64,000 nucleotides of DNA from Halodesulfovibrio aestuarii DSM 17919 = ATCC 29578 (GCF_000384815.1 NZ_ARQF01000019.1:124001-188000); one strand, 5' to 3'; counted from the stretch's first letter, positions 27,711 to 36,959 are shown. A program made the numbers and translations. Notes: generated by a model not told the origin, from the sequence alone.

Positions 27711-29189
27711 TTACATGGAATACTTTTTCAGCTTTCGCTGCATAGTGCGCATATTGAGACCTAAATACTTTGCGGTTTGCCCTTTTCTCCAGTGATTTTT
27801 TTCAAGAGCTTTGAGCATAAGGTGACGCTCAACAGCTTCCAGCACTTCTGAAAGCGTAGAGTAGTCTTCTGCGGCTTCCAATGCTTCTTCAATATCCATC
27901 GAACCTTTTGGAGCCTGAATACCAAAGTCACTCAAAACCACTTCACCGAACGTCAGGTAACGCTCCAAAACGTTCTGCAGTTCACGGACATTCCCCGGCC
28001 AGTCATGCGCATCAAACGCTGCATAAAGTTTAGCAGGAATCGTAGATACATCTGCATTTTTACCTAGATAGCGTGATAAAAACTCAGCTACCAGCAGCGG
28101 AAGGTCTTCCAGACGATCACGGAGCGGAGGAACACGGATGGGCAGTACATGCAGACGGAAAAAGAAGTCAGAGCGCATTGTTCCATCTTTAACCATTTGC
28201 GAAAGGTCTCGGTTAGTCGCTGCAACAAGTCTAAACTGTGAATGCTGAGACTCACTTCCACCTACAGGTGTATAAAATTTACTTTCCAGTGCACGAAGCA
28301 GTTTTACCTGCAAAGCAAGGTCAATTTCCCCCACCTCGTCAAGAAAAAGTGTCCCGCCATCTGCTGCGGCAAGGTACCCCTTGCGGTTGGCAACCGCACC
28401 GGAGAATGCGCCCTTTTTATACCCGAAAAATTCACTTTCCATCAAGTTAGGAGGAATAGCACCACAGTTAACTGGAACATATGGTCCTTTCACGCCGCTT
28501 TGCTCATGAATAGTTTGAGCGACAAGGTCTTTGCCTGTACCTGTCTCTCCAAGTATAATTACATTAGCGTTGCTTTTTGAAGCTTTTAAAATAAGTTTGA
28601 AAACATCGCGCATGCCGTCGCTTTTGCCGATGATGTTACCAAATCTAAAACGGTCATCCATGGAACCTTGAAGGCGGTGGTTCTCCTGCAGCAATTCAAA
28701 TTCACGCATCTTTTGTGCGCTGATATCGATCATAATGCCTTCAAGATATACGGGAGTTCCATCATTATCGTAAACACATTCGCCCTGATCCCAAATCCAC
28801 TTACAACTTTCATCCTCAAGAAGAACACGGTAGAGCATTTTGTAGGGACGATTGCTGATTATGGCATCTTCCTGTTCCTTACGCATTGAGGCAAGGTCGT
28901 CAGGATGTGCCATAATTTCCATCACATTCGTACGCTTGCCAATAAGAGCTTCCGGTGTAACCCCTAAAAGGTCAATACTGCCCCGACTAACGAACTCCAA
29001 CATCGATTGAAAATTCTCATCAATGGTACATCGATAGGCCATCCCCGGCAGATTGTTGAACAAACGAGTCAGTTGCCGCTGGCTTGCCAGCAGGTCCTGC
29101 TTGGACGTGCTGAGGATTATCGACTCCTCATGCAGCCCTGCACCATCCGTAGGCTGTTCTACATTTATCTGGTCGTTCATAGTTTCCAT
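27711..29189 (-). CDS. Sigma54-dependent transcriptional activator (PAS, AAA+, Fis HTH)
   Basis: 492 residues. The N-terminal half has a PAS domain (FNNLPGMAYRCTIDE... DISAQKMREFELL). The AAA+ domain has Walker A GETGTGKD, the sigma54-contacting loop GAFSGA (usual form GAFTGA, a conservative T-to-S change) and Walker B TLFLDEVGE. A Fis-type HTH ends the protein (GQTAKYLGLNMRTMQRKL). I start at ATG 29189 after GGGAGAG. A perfect 20-base operator lies 22 bases upstream of this ATG, so it probably controls itself. It is the only activator of this class in the window and the likely reader of the CGACA-N4-TGTCG sites. Confidence 0.92.
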   Translation of the reverse strand: METMNDQINVEQPTDGAGLHEESIILSTSKQDLLASQRQLTRLFNNLPGMAYRCTIDENFQSMLEFVSRGSIDLLGVTPEALIGKRTNVMEIMAHPDDLASMRKEQEDAIISNRPYKMLYRVLLEDESCKWIWDQGECVYDNDGTPVYLEGIMIDISAQKMREFELLQENHRLQGSMDDRFRFGNIIGKSDGMRDVFKLILKASKSNANVIILGETGTGKDLVAQTIHEQSGVKGPYVPVNCGAIPPNLMESEFFGYKKGAFSGAVANRKGYLAAADGGTLFLDEVGEIDLALQVKLLRALESKFYTPVGGSESQHSQFRLVAATNRDLSQMVKDGTMRSDFFFRLHVLPIRVPPLRDRLEDLPLLVAEFLSRYLGKNADVSTIPAKLYAAFDAHDWPGNVRELQNVLERYLTFGEVVLSDFGIQAPKGSMDIEEALEAAEDYSTLSEVLEAVERHLMLKALEKNHWRKGQTAKYLGLNMRTMQRKLKKYSM

Positions 29190-29498
29190 ATTGTCTCTCC
29201 CAAACAACATGTGCGACAAAGGTGTCGCACCCTCTCAAATGCGGCATCTATGTCCTCTCGAAAGAAAGAGCAAGTGTTTTTTCACCTCCATCTTCACCTC
29301 TAAAATAATACTCAGGGCAGTTGTTGGTGTGTTCTCTTGCCTATCTTTCCAATATGTCATTTCTTTTTATGCAAGGACTGAAATTGAGTCACATTTACAG
29401 GGCTAATGGAGCAAAAGGAAAAAAGGGAACACACCCCATGGACCGGACTGGAATCCGGCCTATGAGGTGCGTTTGTGAGTATAACTATCGAGTGCTTC
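29190..29498 (-). other. Gene-free stretch upstream of the activator
   Basis: 309 bases. Contains the operator at 29211-29230 near the activator start. No -24/-12 element with correct spacing was found, so the activator probably has a sigma70-type promoter. Beyond 29240 I see nothing else. Confidence 0.5.
29211..29230. promoter_or_regulatory. Operator: 20-base palindrome GTGCGACA-AAGG-TGTCGCAC
   Basis: Perfect arms, four-base spacer. It is so close to the activator's start codon that occupancy would block transcription or initiation, pointing to autorepression. Confidence 0.7.
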
Positions 29499-30080
29499 TT
29501 ATGCGCAGTCGTGCTTATCCCAAGGTTCGCGGTTATCGCGCTGCAGCGCAACTTCCATACGAGCAATGGCATCTTTCAGTTTGCCAATTTCCTTGAGTTT
29601 CATGTTAGCATCTTTAAGCGCCTGGTAAAGAATGCCACCTGTGCAATCTGCTGGTACGAGAAGATCTGCTACGTAGCAGAAGGTAGCAACAACATCAGCT
29701 GCGGTTGCACTACGTTCAACAGTGCCTGCTTTTTTATCAATGCCAAGACCGGAAAGGTAGAGGCCGTTGTCGGTAGCAATAGCGATAAGGGTACGACGGT
29801 CAGCAGCATCGGAAATCTGAGCAACAGCAGCTTCCAAAACTTCATTGCTTGCATTGCCGAGTTCTACAACTGCAAATGCACAATCTTCTTCAAAAGCTTT
29901 AGCAACACCGTCAGCAGCAACAGTGATTGCGCCTTCGATTTTAGCTGCTTCTGTAACCATGTTTTCGTTGTTGAAAGAAGCTACAGTGCAAGCTTTTTTC
30001 ATGAACTTTTCTAATGCTGCGCCGCTACCATTTACGTCTGCTTCGCCACAAGCGATCAGAACTACTTTTTTTTCAGCCAT
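29499..30080 (-). CDS. Small protein related to the C-terminus of alkaline-phosphatase-superfamily enzymes
   Basis: 193 residues, AGGAG before the ATG. The segment GLGIDKKAGTVERS...DVVATFCYVADLLVPADCTG aligns by eye with the end of the neighbouring hydrolase (GPGVKQGFVYDRP...DVVPTFCHATGNPVPADTEG). The metal-binding and nucleophile motifs of a full enzyme are absent. An N-terminal alanine-rich Rossmann-like part precedes, and a basic helical tail follows. Function unknown; an inhibitor or partner subunit of the hydrolase is possible. Third gene of the BCCT-hydrolase operon. Confidence 0.7.
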   Translation of the reverse strand: MAEKKVVLIACGEADVNGSGAALEKFMKKACTVASFNNENMVTEAAKIEGAITVAADGVAKAFEEDCAFAVVELGNASNEVLEAAVAQISDAADRRTLIAIATDNGLYLSGLGIDKKAGTVERSATAADVVATFCYVADLLVPADCTGGILYQALKDANMKLKEIGKLKDAIARMEVALQRDNREPWDKHDCA

Positions 30081-30184
30081 TATTTTCTCCTGGATTTTAC
30101 CGGGTAGATATCTATATAAAAAACATGCTGTTACACATTCGATTAGCCAAGAACCATCGTTGATTTACTCAACGAATTCGTTTC

Positions 30185-32074
30185 CTAGTTATCGTGCTTT
30201 TCAAAAATCTGGTACATTACAGCACCTTCAGTATCAGCAGGAACAGGGTTGCCTGTTGCGTGACAGAAAGTAGGAACTACATCTACCAGCCAGCGCGGAC
30301 GATCGTATACAAAACCTTGTTTAACGCCTGGGCCGCGCCATACCATAACGTTTTTCAGAGAACCACATCCGGACTCACCAGTAGGGAAACCGTAGCCGTG
30401 TTCTGCCATGTATTCAGGTTTAAGTACGTAAACAACGTCACCAGCCTGCTCGCCACCCATGCCGAAAACTTTAGCGTCTTCTTTAGGGATTGCACACATA
30501 ACTGGACGTTCACCTGTTTCTGGGTGTTTGTAGTCGTAGAGAGCATCGATAATCTGGTTACGAACTTTTTCGTAATCTTCGTCCTCTACAATACCACCCG
30601 GGTACTTTGACTTCAGGTTTACATATACAAACATGTAACGCTGAGGAACAGCCAAAGATTTTTCGGGGATAAGGTCGTAGTTAAAGCCTTCGGCTTCTTC
30701 CCATACAGAACCTGCATCGTCTTTGCCACGAGCTTCATAAGCACACAAACCAGCCTGCTTCAGAGCTTCTGCAGTGTTAAGGATAGGTCCGATAGGAGTT
30801 GCACCGTGGTCAGAGATAAGACAAGTAAGCGCATCAGCAGGCATGTGCTCCATTACTGCACCAAGGAATTTGTCCTCGATCTGGTAGATAGCACGTTCCA
30901 TATCGTATGCTTTCTTTTTCTCTTCTTCGGAACCGTATTCCATCTTCTCGAGGTAACCATGATAGAACCAGTCGATAAGGTGGGTGTGCATGTAAACGAG
31001 ATCCCAATCAGCATGGTCTTTCATGAGTGTAGTTAACACTTCGGTAAGCCACTCTGAGTGGAACTGAGCCAATTCAATCACTGTTTCGTCATCAATAATG
31101 CCGTTTACAAGGCCAACAAAGCCCATGTCGTTTGCAAGAATAGTTTTGCTGAAATCAACATTCTTCAACGCATCGTCAGGAGCGCAGTAACCGTGAGTTC
31201 CAGTGATACCGGACATGTAAAGTTTAAAGTCTTCAGCATCGTCAGAAAGTTCCATCAACTTACAACGGAAGTAACCTTTCTCAATGCGGCCATCAGACTC
31301 GATAGGGAACTCAGATTCAATAACGTCAGACCATTCGCGAACTTTGATGGTAAAGAATGCCTTAGAAAAATCTTTTTCTGGGCACAGAGCGAAAACATCG
31401 TAGCCGTCGTCTTCAGATTCCCAAGTCAGACCGTACCAGGTTTGAGGAGTCATTTTTTCCATGGCGTGAGGGAATTCCATAGGAATTACCATATCGAGAG
31501 GCTCAAGATCTTCGATTTCTTCAGGGAGGTTTTTCCAGCCTTCAGCTTCTTCGAAACGTGCCTGTACACCAATTGGGTAGTAGTCGGTTGCTACACAAGA
31601 TTCTGAACACAAGCTTTCTCTGTGCTCGTAGCCTTCAATCTGCCAACGGGATTCCGCAGCAGATAAGCCTTCACCCTGTACCATTACGCCATTTTTGAGT
31701 TTAGAAGGCCAAGAAGTAGGGTAGTTTACTACCAGACATTTTTTGCCTGCTTTATCCCATGCATCCCAAATGGTTTCGGCTTTAAGCATTTTGGAACCGA
31801 AGGCCTGCACGCATTTGGAAAAGTGCAAGGACTCGCCTTCGTTGTAGTAGTAATAGTCCTCAACACCGTGAGTACGAGGGTAAGCACCGGTACAGATAGA
31901 GGCCCAGGAAGGAGGGGTAACTGTAGGCATGTTGTAGCCTTCAGTCATGTATGACCCTTCTTCTTTGAATTTTTTGAAGTTAGGCAAAGCGCCTTCTTCC
32001 ATCAGTGCTTCAAGGCGCTTAGGAATAGCGCAGTCGAAACCGAGAAGTGCAATTCTTTTGGCTTCAGAAGTCAT
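30185..32074 (-). CDS. Cytoplasmic type I phosphodiesterase / nucleotide pyrophosphatase-like hydrolase
   Basis: 629 residues, no signal peptide. Alkaline-phosphatase-superfamily features: metal-binding Asp14 in LGFDCA, nucleophile Thr53 in TVTPPSWASICTG, HTHLIDWFYHGY and LISDHGATPIG metal sites. A threonine nucleophile, not the Cys/Ser-x-Pro-x-Arg motif, argues against a sulfatase. Its partner genes are a BCCT transporter (upstream) and a small C-terminal-like protein. I infer that it releases choline or a related amine from an imported ester such as a phosphodiester. AAAGGAA precedes the ATG. Confidence 0.88.
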   Translation of the reverse strand: MTSEAKRIALLGFDCAIPKRLEALMEEGALPNFKKFKEEGSYMTEGYNMPTVTPPSWASICTGAYPRTHGVEDYYYYNEGESLHFSKCVQAFGSKMLKAETIWDAWDKAGKKCLVVNYPTSWPSKLKNGVMVQGEGLSAAESRWQIEGYEHRESLCSESCVATDYYPIGVQARFEEAEGWKNLPEEIEDLEPLDMVIPMEFPHAMEKMTPQTWYGLTWESEDDGYDVFALCPEKDFSKAFFTIKVREWSDVIESEFPIESDGRIEKGYFRCKLMELSDDAEDFKLYMSGITGTHGYCAPDDALKNVDFSKTILANDMGFVGLVNGIIDDETVIELAQFHSEWLTEVLTTLMKDHADWDLVYMHTHLIDWFYHGYLEKMEYGSEEEKKKAYDMERAIYQIEDKFLGAVMEHMPADALTCLISDHGATPIGPILNTAEALKQAGLCAYEARGKDDAGSVWEEAEGFNYDLIPEKSLAVPQRYMFVYVNLKSKYPGGIVEDEDYEKVRNQIIDALYDYKHPETGERPVMCAIPKEDAKVFGMGGEQAGDVVYVLKPEYMAEHGYGFPTGESGCGSLKNVMVWRGPGVKQGFVYDRPRWLVDVVPTFCHATGNPVPADTEGAVMYQIFEKHDN

Positions 32075-32182
32075 TTTACTTTTCCTTTAATTTCAATGTG
32101 TTATAGCTTTAGTTGTGCGCAACAAAAGAGCCACCAGGAAACATCATGCTCCCGAATGGTGGAGCTTTAGTTACAAACGATA

Positions 32183-33748
32183 CTAAATAGTTTTGTTAGG
32201 ATCGGGGGTGCAATATTTAACCAAGGCATCATCCTGCTTGGTCATTTTGAACCAAGAAGCTATTCCGAATGCAATAGGCACGAGCATAAGTGCTCCTGCG
32301 AAATTCGCGAAGACCTTAGCCGGTCCAAGACCGCCTAGCGTAATCGCCGCCAGAGCAAGCCCTGCCTGAATGGCTGCCCAATAAAATCGGTGTCCGCGAG
32401 TCGGTTCGGTTCCCGGGACTAGTTTGGTCGTTGCGGAACAGGAAATAATGTAGGCACAGGAATCCACAGATGTTGCAAGAAAAATTGTTGAGAACACACA
32501 ATAGCCAATCAAAACAAATGTTCCAGCAGGTAATGTACTAAGGACTGAAACCAGTGCCGCTGAACCACCGGAGGCTTTCAACATGTCAACTGCATCGACA
32601 ACACCGTTAAGCTGAGCGTGTAGGGTGTACCCACCAAACACAGCATGGATCATATAGGAACCGGCTATGCCCCCAGCCAAGCCCAAAGCAATCACCTGAC
32701 GAACGGTGCGCCCTCGAGAAATACGTGCAATAAACAGCCCCATAAACGGACCGTAGGAAGCCATCCACAAGGCATAAAAGATAGTCCAATCCTGCGGAAA
32801 ACTGCCTTTGGTATACGGATCAGTCCAAAGAATCATTCCCCAAAAATTAGACAGCATCTGCCCCATCGAGTTGGTGAAGTTATCCACAATAAATACTGTA
32901 GGGCCAGTAACAAAGCAGAAAAGAACCAACCCCAGCGCGATGACAACGTTGGCATCAGATAAAACCTTAATGCCTTTTTTGAGCCCCAGAGAGACAGAAG
33001 CAGTAAAAATAACTGCTGAGATGCCAAGGATAACCAGTTCCAGAGTAAAGCTAGGCTTAATACCGAGAACAGCACTCAAAGCATGATTAACAATCGGAAC
33101 AGACACTCCCATAACCGTAGCATTAGAGAACATCAGACCGATAATAAAAATAATTTCGATACCTCTACCGATACCACGATTGGCCTTTTCACCAAGTATC
33201 GGCTCAGCAGTGGAACTAATGCGCAGGACAGGCTTTTTACGCTTGTAGTACAAGTAACAGATAGGCAATGCACTTACCATGTACCACGGCCAGGTGACAG
33301 GCCCCCAATGCAGAAGCACATAGGCCATGGACCACTCGAAAGCCTCGCGCGATAGCGGCTCCGCGAACATAGGCGGGTACGCCAGATTGAACAGAGGTTC
33401 TACAATGGACCAAAACATAACCGCACCGGCAACGCCGGAACAGAACATCATAGAAATCCAGGAATAGTTGTTAAACTCGGGCTTTTCGTCTTTTTCGCCA
33501 AATTTAATTTCTCCGTAACGGGAAAACATAAAAAATACGGAGAGAAACATCATCACTAAGGTAGCCCACAAAAACAACGTACCTGTTGTATTAGTAAATA
33601 CACTATATACAGACTTCAGAAGCTGTTCGAACGGTTCGGTAAACAAGATTGAACAAGCGATAATCCCAATAAGAATTATCGTCGCAGGAATCAAAATCTT
33701 GTTATCAGGGCGAAGGTTTGCACCCTGATTTTTGTCTTCTGTAACCAT
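32183..33748 (-). CDS. BCCT-family quaternary-amine transporter, first gene of the hydrolase operon
   Basis: 521 residues from ATG 33748 (GGAGGGG upstream; a longer frame to 33841 has no ribosome site). About 12 membrane segments; motifs GVAGAVMFWSIVEPLFNLAY and ASYGPFMGLFIARISRGRTV. Same W-M-A-S-Y aromatic box as the other BCCT. It begins EDKNQGANLRPDNKILIP, like its paralogue, so the two arose by duplication. Expected substrate is a choline-type amine or its ester. Under a sigma54 promoter with three upstream operators. Confidence 0.93.
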   Translation of the reverse strand: MVTEDKNQGANLRPDNKILIPATIILIGIIACSILFTEPFEQLLKSVYSVFTNTTGTLFLWATLVMMFLSVFFMFSRYGEIKFGEKDEKPEFNNYSWISMMFCSGVAGAVMFWSIVEPLFNLAYPPMFAEPLSREAFEWSMAYVLLHWGPVTWPWYMVSALPICYLYYKRKKPVLRISSTAEPILGEKANRGIGRGIEIIFIIGLMFSNATVMGVSVPIVNHALSAVLGIKPSFTLELVILGISAVIFTASVSLGLKKGIKVLSDANVVIALGLVLFCFVTGPTVFIVDNFTNSMGQMLSNFWGMILWTDPYTKGSFPQDWTIFYALWMASYGPFMGLFIARISRGRTVRQVIALGLAGGIAGSYMIHAVFGGYTLHAQLNGVVDAVDMLKASGGSAALVSVLSTLPAGTFVLIGYCVFSTIFLATSVDSCAYIISCSATTKLVPGTEPTRGHRFYWAAIQAGLALAAITLGGLGPAKVFANFAGALMLVPIAFGIASWFKMTKQDDALVKYCTPDPNKTI

Positions 33749-33904
33749 TTCCCCTCCAGGAAAATTCACTTGCTCCAGAAAATGCCATTCCGCTGTATAT
33801 CTTGCTCTGAAATATCTGTTGATATATCTTGTTGCTGACAACTAATAACAAACTAATTTCATACGAAATTAAAACTCACATAAAGTTGTTGTTGCAGGTC
33901 TTAA

Positions 33905-33920
33905 AGCAATATGCGGGCCA
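33905..33920 (-). promoter_or_regulatory. Sigma54 promoter of the BCCT-hydrolase operon
   Basis: Minus-strand TGGCCCGCATATTGCT: GG-N10-GC spacing, perfect TTGCT -12 element. The leader is about 145 bases. Confidence 0.75.
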
Positions 33921-33999
33921 AACCGAATAAACTGCCGGAATAGCCCATACACTTGTGAAAAGATGCGCAACATGCCTCTATAACAAAAACACGACCTGG

Positions 34000-34013
34000 C
34001 GACATTTTTGTCG
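34000..34013. promoter_or_regulatory. Operator CGACA-TTTT-TGTCG
   Basis: Perfect palindrome 80-95 bases upstream of the -24/-12 element, the position expected for an enhancer site. Confidence 0.7.
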
Positions 34014-34065
34014 TTACGTAGTTCCGAATAAAAAATCCCCTGCTTTATCAGCAGTAAACATGCAG

Positions 34066-34079
34066 CGACATTTTAGACG
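34066..34079. promoter_or_regulatory. Operator-like half-site pair CGACA-TTTT-AGACG
   Basis: The left half is perfect, the right half matches at three of five positions. It sits exactly 20 bases from the next site, as at 16284/16304. Confidence 0.4.
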
Positions 34080-34085
34080 CTTCTG

Positions 34086-34099
34086 CGTAATTTTTGTCG
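34086..34099. promoter_or_regulatory. Operator-like half-site pair CGTAA-TTTT-TGTCG
   Basis: The right half is perfect, the left half matches at three of five positions. With 34066 it forms a composite with perfect outer halves. Confidence 0.4.
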
Positions 34100-34822
34100 T
34101 CACCACCTATCAAAACAGCAACTCTGAGCCCCTAAATCTCAATAGCAACCTTTCCTTCACGCTATTCCACACGACTCGTGACAAAAAGCTCAACCAACTC
34201 AAAAAACTCCACGCCATACCCTCTATTGAACCATCCAGAAAACCTGAAAATACAATCCGCAACAATAGCGTGCCACATGGTGCACGTTGATGGAATAATA
34301 TTAATAAAAAAGAGAAGAAGTTTCCCATATCATTAAGCCCGCTTGATACAGTTGCGAGGTTATTATGACGAGAGGGATGAGCATTTATTCGTAACATCTA
34401 AACAATCCCTGCGATTTACAGAGTGCCTTGATAGATTCTAACCTGGACATTATTCAACCCTTGATACCCTACTGCCGACTGATGCACGACGTGTTGAAAG
34501 TCGTCACCTTGCATGAGACAACATTATTTGCTGCAGAATAATTCTTTTACCCATAAAAAAGAAAAGGGAATACATTAAAAGCAGATGGTCGGAGCATACC
34601 TAAGAGAACGGATGCATGCGGCATAGGTCTACCCCTCAAGCAAGTAAGTATTTTTAGAAAAAAGATGTGAGCATGCATGCGGTAGAAATTCTCAACAGCC
34701 TTGAATCAAAGCTCAAAAAGCAAGGTGGCGATATCGGGAAGAAGATAAAAGAGATGGTGGAGCAGGTAGAAATAAAATTTCAAACCGCACACTTTGGCGT
34801 ATTCTACATAAAGTCAGGCAAC

Positions 34823-34862
34823 AAAAAAAAGCACTTACATGTACATGTAAGTGCTTTATTTA
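34823..34862 (-). terminator. Terminator after the tRNA genes
   Basis: GCACTTACATG and CATGTAAGTGC form an 11-bp stem. On the minus strand an eight-base T-run follows, right after tRNA-Glu. Confidence 0.85.
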
Positions 34863-34865
34863 CTT

Positions 34866-34943
34866 TGGCGTCCCCAAGGGGATTTGAACCCCTGTCGCCT
34901 GCGTGAAAGGCAGGTGTCCTGGGCCAGGCTAGACGATGGGGAC
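34866..34943 (-). tRNA. tRNA-Glu (anticodon TTC), CCA encoded
   Basis: Cloverleaf on the minus strand: acceptor GTCCCCA/TGGGGAC, anticodon arm CCTGC-CTTTCAC-GCAGG, T arm AGGGGTTCAAATCCCCT, discriminator G, genomic CCA. It lies 55 bases from tRNA-Gln, probably co-transcribed. Confidence 0.96.
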
Positions 34944-34998
34944 GCTTAAAAACTTGCATTTTTTTACTAACAAGACTGATCAATATAGTAAAAAAATT

Positions 34999-35073
34999 TG
35001 GCTGGGCTACAAGGACTTGAACCTTGATTAACGGAGCCAGAACCCGTCGTCCTGCCAATTGAACGATAGCCCA
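34999..35073 (-). tRNA. tRNA-Gln (anticodon CTG), CCA encoded
   Basis: Acceptor TGGGCTA/TAGCCCA with the U1-A72 pair usual for tRNA-Gln, anticodon arm ACGGG-TTCTGGC-TCCGT, T arm AAGGTTCAAGTCCTT, discriminator G and CCA. It lies next to the gene for its own synthetase. Confidence 0.95.
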
Positions 35074-35193
35074 GCAAGTTGTGAGATGTGGTTCTATGGA
35101 AAACCCAGCTTACTGTCAACGGAAAAAATCAAAAAAAAGACTTTTCAATTAATAGGTACCAATCATTCCATTATTCAACCCAATAATGCCTAT

Positions 35194-35231
35194 AAAAAAA
35201 GCCCCTGTCACAATGAACAGGGGCTTTTTTT
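35194..35231 (-). terminator. Bidirectional terminator after glnS
   Basis: GCCCCTGT and ACAGGGGC with A-run and T-run on both sides. It separates glnS from the tRNAs. Confidence 0.9.
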
Positions 35232-35249
35232 ATGTCGATTAATCAGCAA

Positions 35250-36959
35250 CTATTTTTGGTTACGTTCTACACGCTTCCAACTATCACGAAGGGTTGCAGT
35301 CCGGTTGAAAACCGGTCTTTCTGGGGTAGTATCGAGGTCTGCACAATAGTAGCCAAGGCGCTCGAACTGTACACGTTCACCAGCTTTGTATTCAGCAAGA
35401 CGTGGCTCAAGATATGCGGTGATAATTTTTTCAGAATCAGGGTTGATGTAATCAATAAAAGTTTTACCTTCTTCAACCTTGTTCGGATTTTCTTTTTCGA
35501 AAAGTGGTTCGTAAAGACGCACTTCGGCAGGCACAGCGTGCTTCACAGAAACCCAGTGCAATGTGCCCTTAACCTTACGACCATCTTCAGACCAGCCGCC
35601 CTTGGTTGCGGGATCATAAGTACAGTGGATTTCAACAATCTCACCTTGTTCGTCTTTCACAACATCAGTACAGGTAACGTAGTATGCGTAACGCAGACGA
35701 ACTTCTTTACCAACGGTAAGACGGAAAAATTTCTTAGGTGCTTCTTCACGGAAATCTTCGCGTTCAATGTACAATTCACGGGAGAACGGCACAGTGCGCT
35801 TGCCATATTCTTCCAGTTCCGGATGAAGCGGCATTTCAAATTCATCAACCTGATCTTCAGGATAGTTTGTAATCACGACTTTTACCGGATCAATAACACC
35901 CATGAGACGCGGTGCAACGGCGTTAAGTTTTTCGCGCATGCAGAATTCGAGCATTGCAGCATCAACCATGGAGTCTGCTTTTGCCACCCCTATACGGGAA
36001 CAGAATTCGCGGATTGCTTCAGGTGGACAACCACGGCGACGTAAGCCGGAAATGGTAGGCATACGCGGATCATCCCACCCACGGACATGCCCTTCTTCGA
36101 CAAGCTGAATAAGTTTACGCTTGGAAAGGACAGTATGTGTCAGATTCAGTCGTGCAAACTCAATCTGCTGCGGGTGATATATGTCGAGAGTATCAAGCAG
36201 CCAGTCATAAAGTTCACGGTTATTTTCAAACTCAAGAGTACAAATAGAATGCGTAATGTGTTCCTGAGAATCAGAAAGACAATGCGCGAAGTCGTACATA
36301 GGATAAATACACCATGCATCACCAGTTCTATGATGAGTCGCCCTGCGGATACGGTACAATGCAGGGTCACGCATTATAATATTCGGTGAGGTCATATCTA
36401 TTTTAGCGCGCAGAACACACTCGCCGTCAGCAAATTCACCATTGCGCATACGGGTAAACAGATCAAGGTTCTCTTCCACACTGCGACCACGGTATGGGCT
36501 TTCAGTCCCCGGCTCAGTAAGAGTACCGCGCATCTCGCGAATAGCCTCAGGAGTGGAGTGGTCTACGTATGCTTTACCCATTTCAATAAGCTTTACGGCA
36601 TGGCCATAAAGCACTTCAAAATAGTTGGAAGTATAAAAAGGCTTTTCACCCCAGTCGAAACCGAGCCACTTTACGTCTTCCTGAATGGATTGAACGTATT
36701 CATCTTCTTCTTTCAACGGGTTAGTATCGTCAAATCGAAGATTACAAATGCCATTTTCGTGTTCTTGCGCAATTCCAAAGTTCAAGCAAATGGATTTAGC
36801 ATGCCCAAGATGCAGATAGCCATTAGGCTCTGGAGGGAAACGGGTATGTACGCGCCCGTCAAATTTTCCGCTCTCACAATCTTCAGCAATAATAGTACGG
36901 ATAAAATCCAGACTAGTTCCTTCGTTGTTCTCTTCAGGTGCTACAGGAGCCTTACTCAT
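35250..36959 (-). CDS. glnS: Glutaminyl-tRNA synthetase
   Basis: 569 residues, normal length. Class I motifs: [15 protein letters not shown] (HIGH) and VLSKRKL (KMSKS-like). Two beta-barrel anticodon-binding domains follow. GlnRS rather than GluRS is shown by the length and by RFDDTNP and the C-terminal barrels. Its presence means Gln-tRNA is made directly. GAGGACG precedes the ATG. Confidence 0.96.
   Translation of the reverse strand: MSKAPVAPEENNEGTSLDFIRTIIAEDCESGKFDGRVHTRFPPEPNGYLHLGHAKSICLNFGIAQEHENGICNLRFDDTNPLKEEDEYVQSIQEDVKWLGFDWGEKPFYTSNYFEVLYGHAVKLIEMGKAYVDHSTPEAIREMRGTLTEPGTESPYRGRSVEENLDLFTRMRNGEFADGECVLRAKIDMTSPNIIMRDPALYRIRRATHHRTGDAWCIYPMYDFAHCLSDSQEHITHSICTLEFENNRELYDWLLDTLDIYHPQQIEFARLNLTHTVLSKRKLIQLVEEGHVRGWDDPRMPTISGLRRRGCPPEAIREFCSRIGVAKADSMVDAAMLEFCMREKLNAVAPRLMGVIDPVKVVITNYPEDQVDEFEMPLHPELEEYGKRTVPFSRELYIEREDFREEAPKKFFRLTVGKEVRLRYAYYVTCTDVVKDEQGEIVEIHCTYDPATKGGWSEDGRKVKGTLHWVSVKHAVPAEVRLYEPLFEKENPNKVEEGKTFIDYINPDSEKIITAYLEPRLAEYKAGERVQFERLGYYCADLDTTPERPVFNRTATLRDSWKRVERNQK

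Larger units (their letters stand above)
33749..34865 (-). other. Long gene-free regulatory region upstream of the BCCT operon
   Basis: About 1.1 kb. Contains the sigma54 promoter (33905-33920) and operators at 34000, 34066 and 34086. From 34130 to 34820 I see only low-quality short frames and no conserved protein. The last part is a terminator for the tRNA genes. Confidence 0.6.

Noticed and set aside
30185-32074. Choline-sulfatase (BetC)
   Set aside because: The Cys/Ser-x-Pro-x-Arg sulfatase motif is absent; the nucleophile position is threonine as in phosphodiesterases.
14346-34099. CooA or CRP/FNR-type site as explanation for the palindromes
   Set aside because: CooA sites as I recall them are TGTCG-N6-CGACA, the opposite half-site order; association with -24/-12 promoters favours a sigma54 activator. 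Not excluded experimentally.
34110-34397. 95-residue hydrophobic frame on the minus strand
   Set aside because: Lies in the BCCT regulatory region, has no ribosome site and its composition looks like chance AT-rich translation.
34667-34906. 79-residue frame starting MSMHAVEILNSLESKLKKQG
   Set aside because: It runs through the tRNA terminator hairpin and into the tRNA-Glu gene on the other strand, so at most its first half could be real; no ribosome site or homologue recognised.
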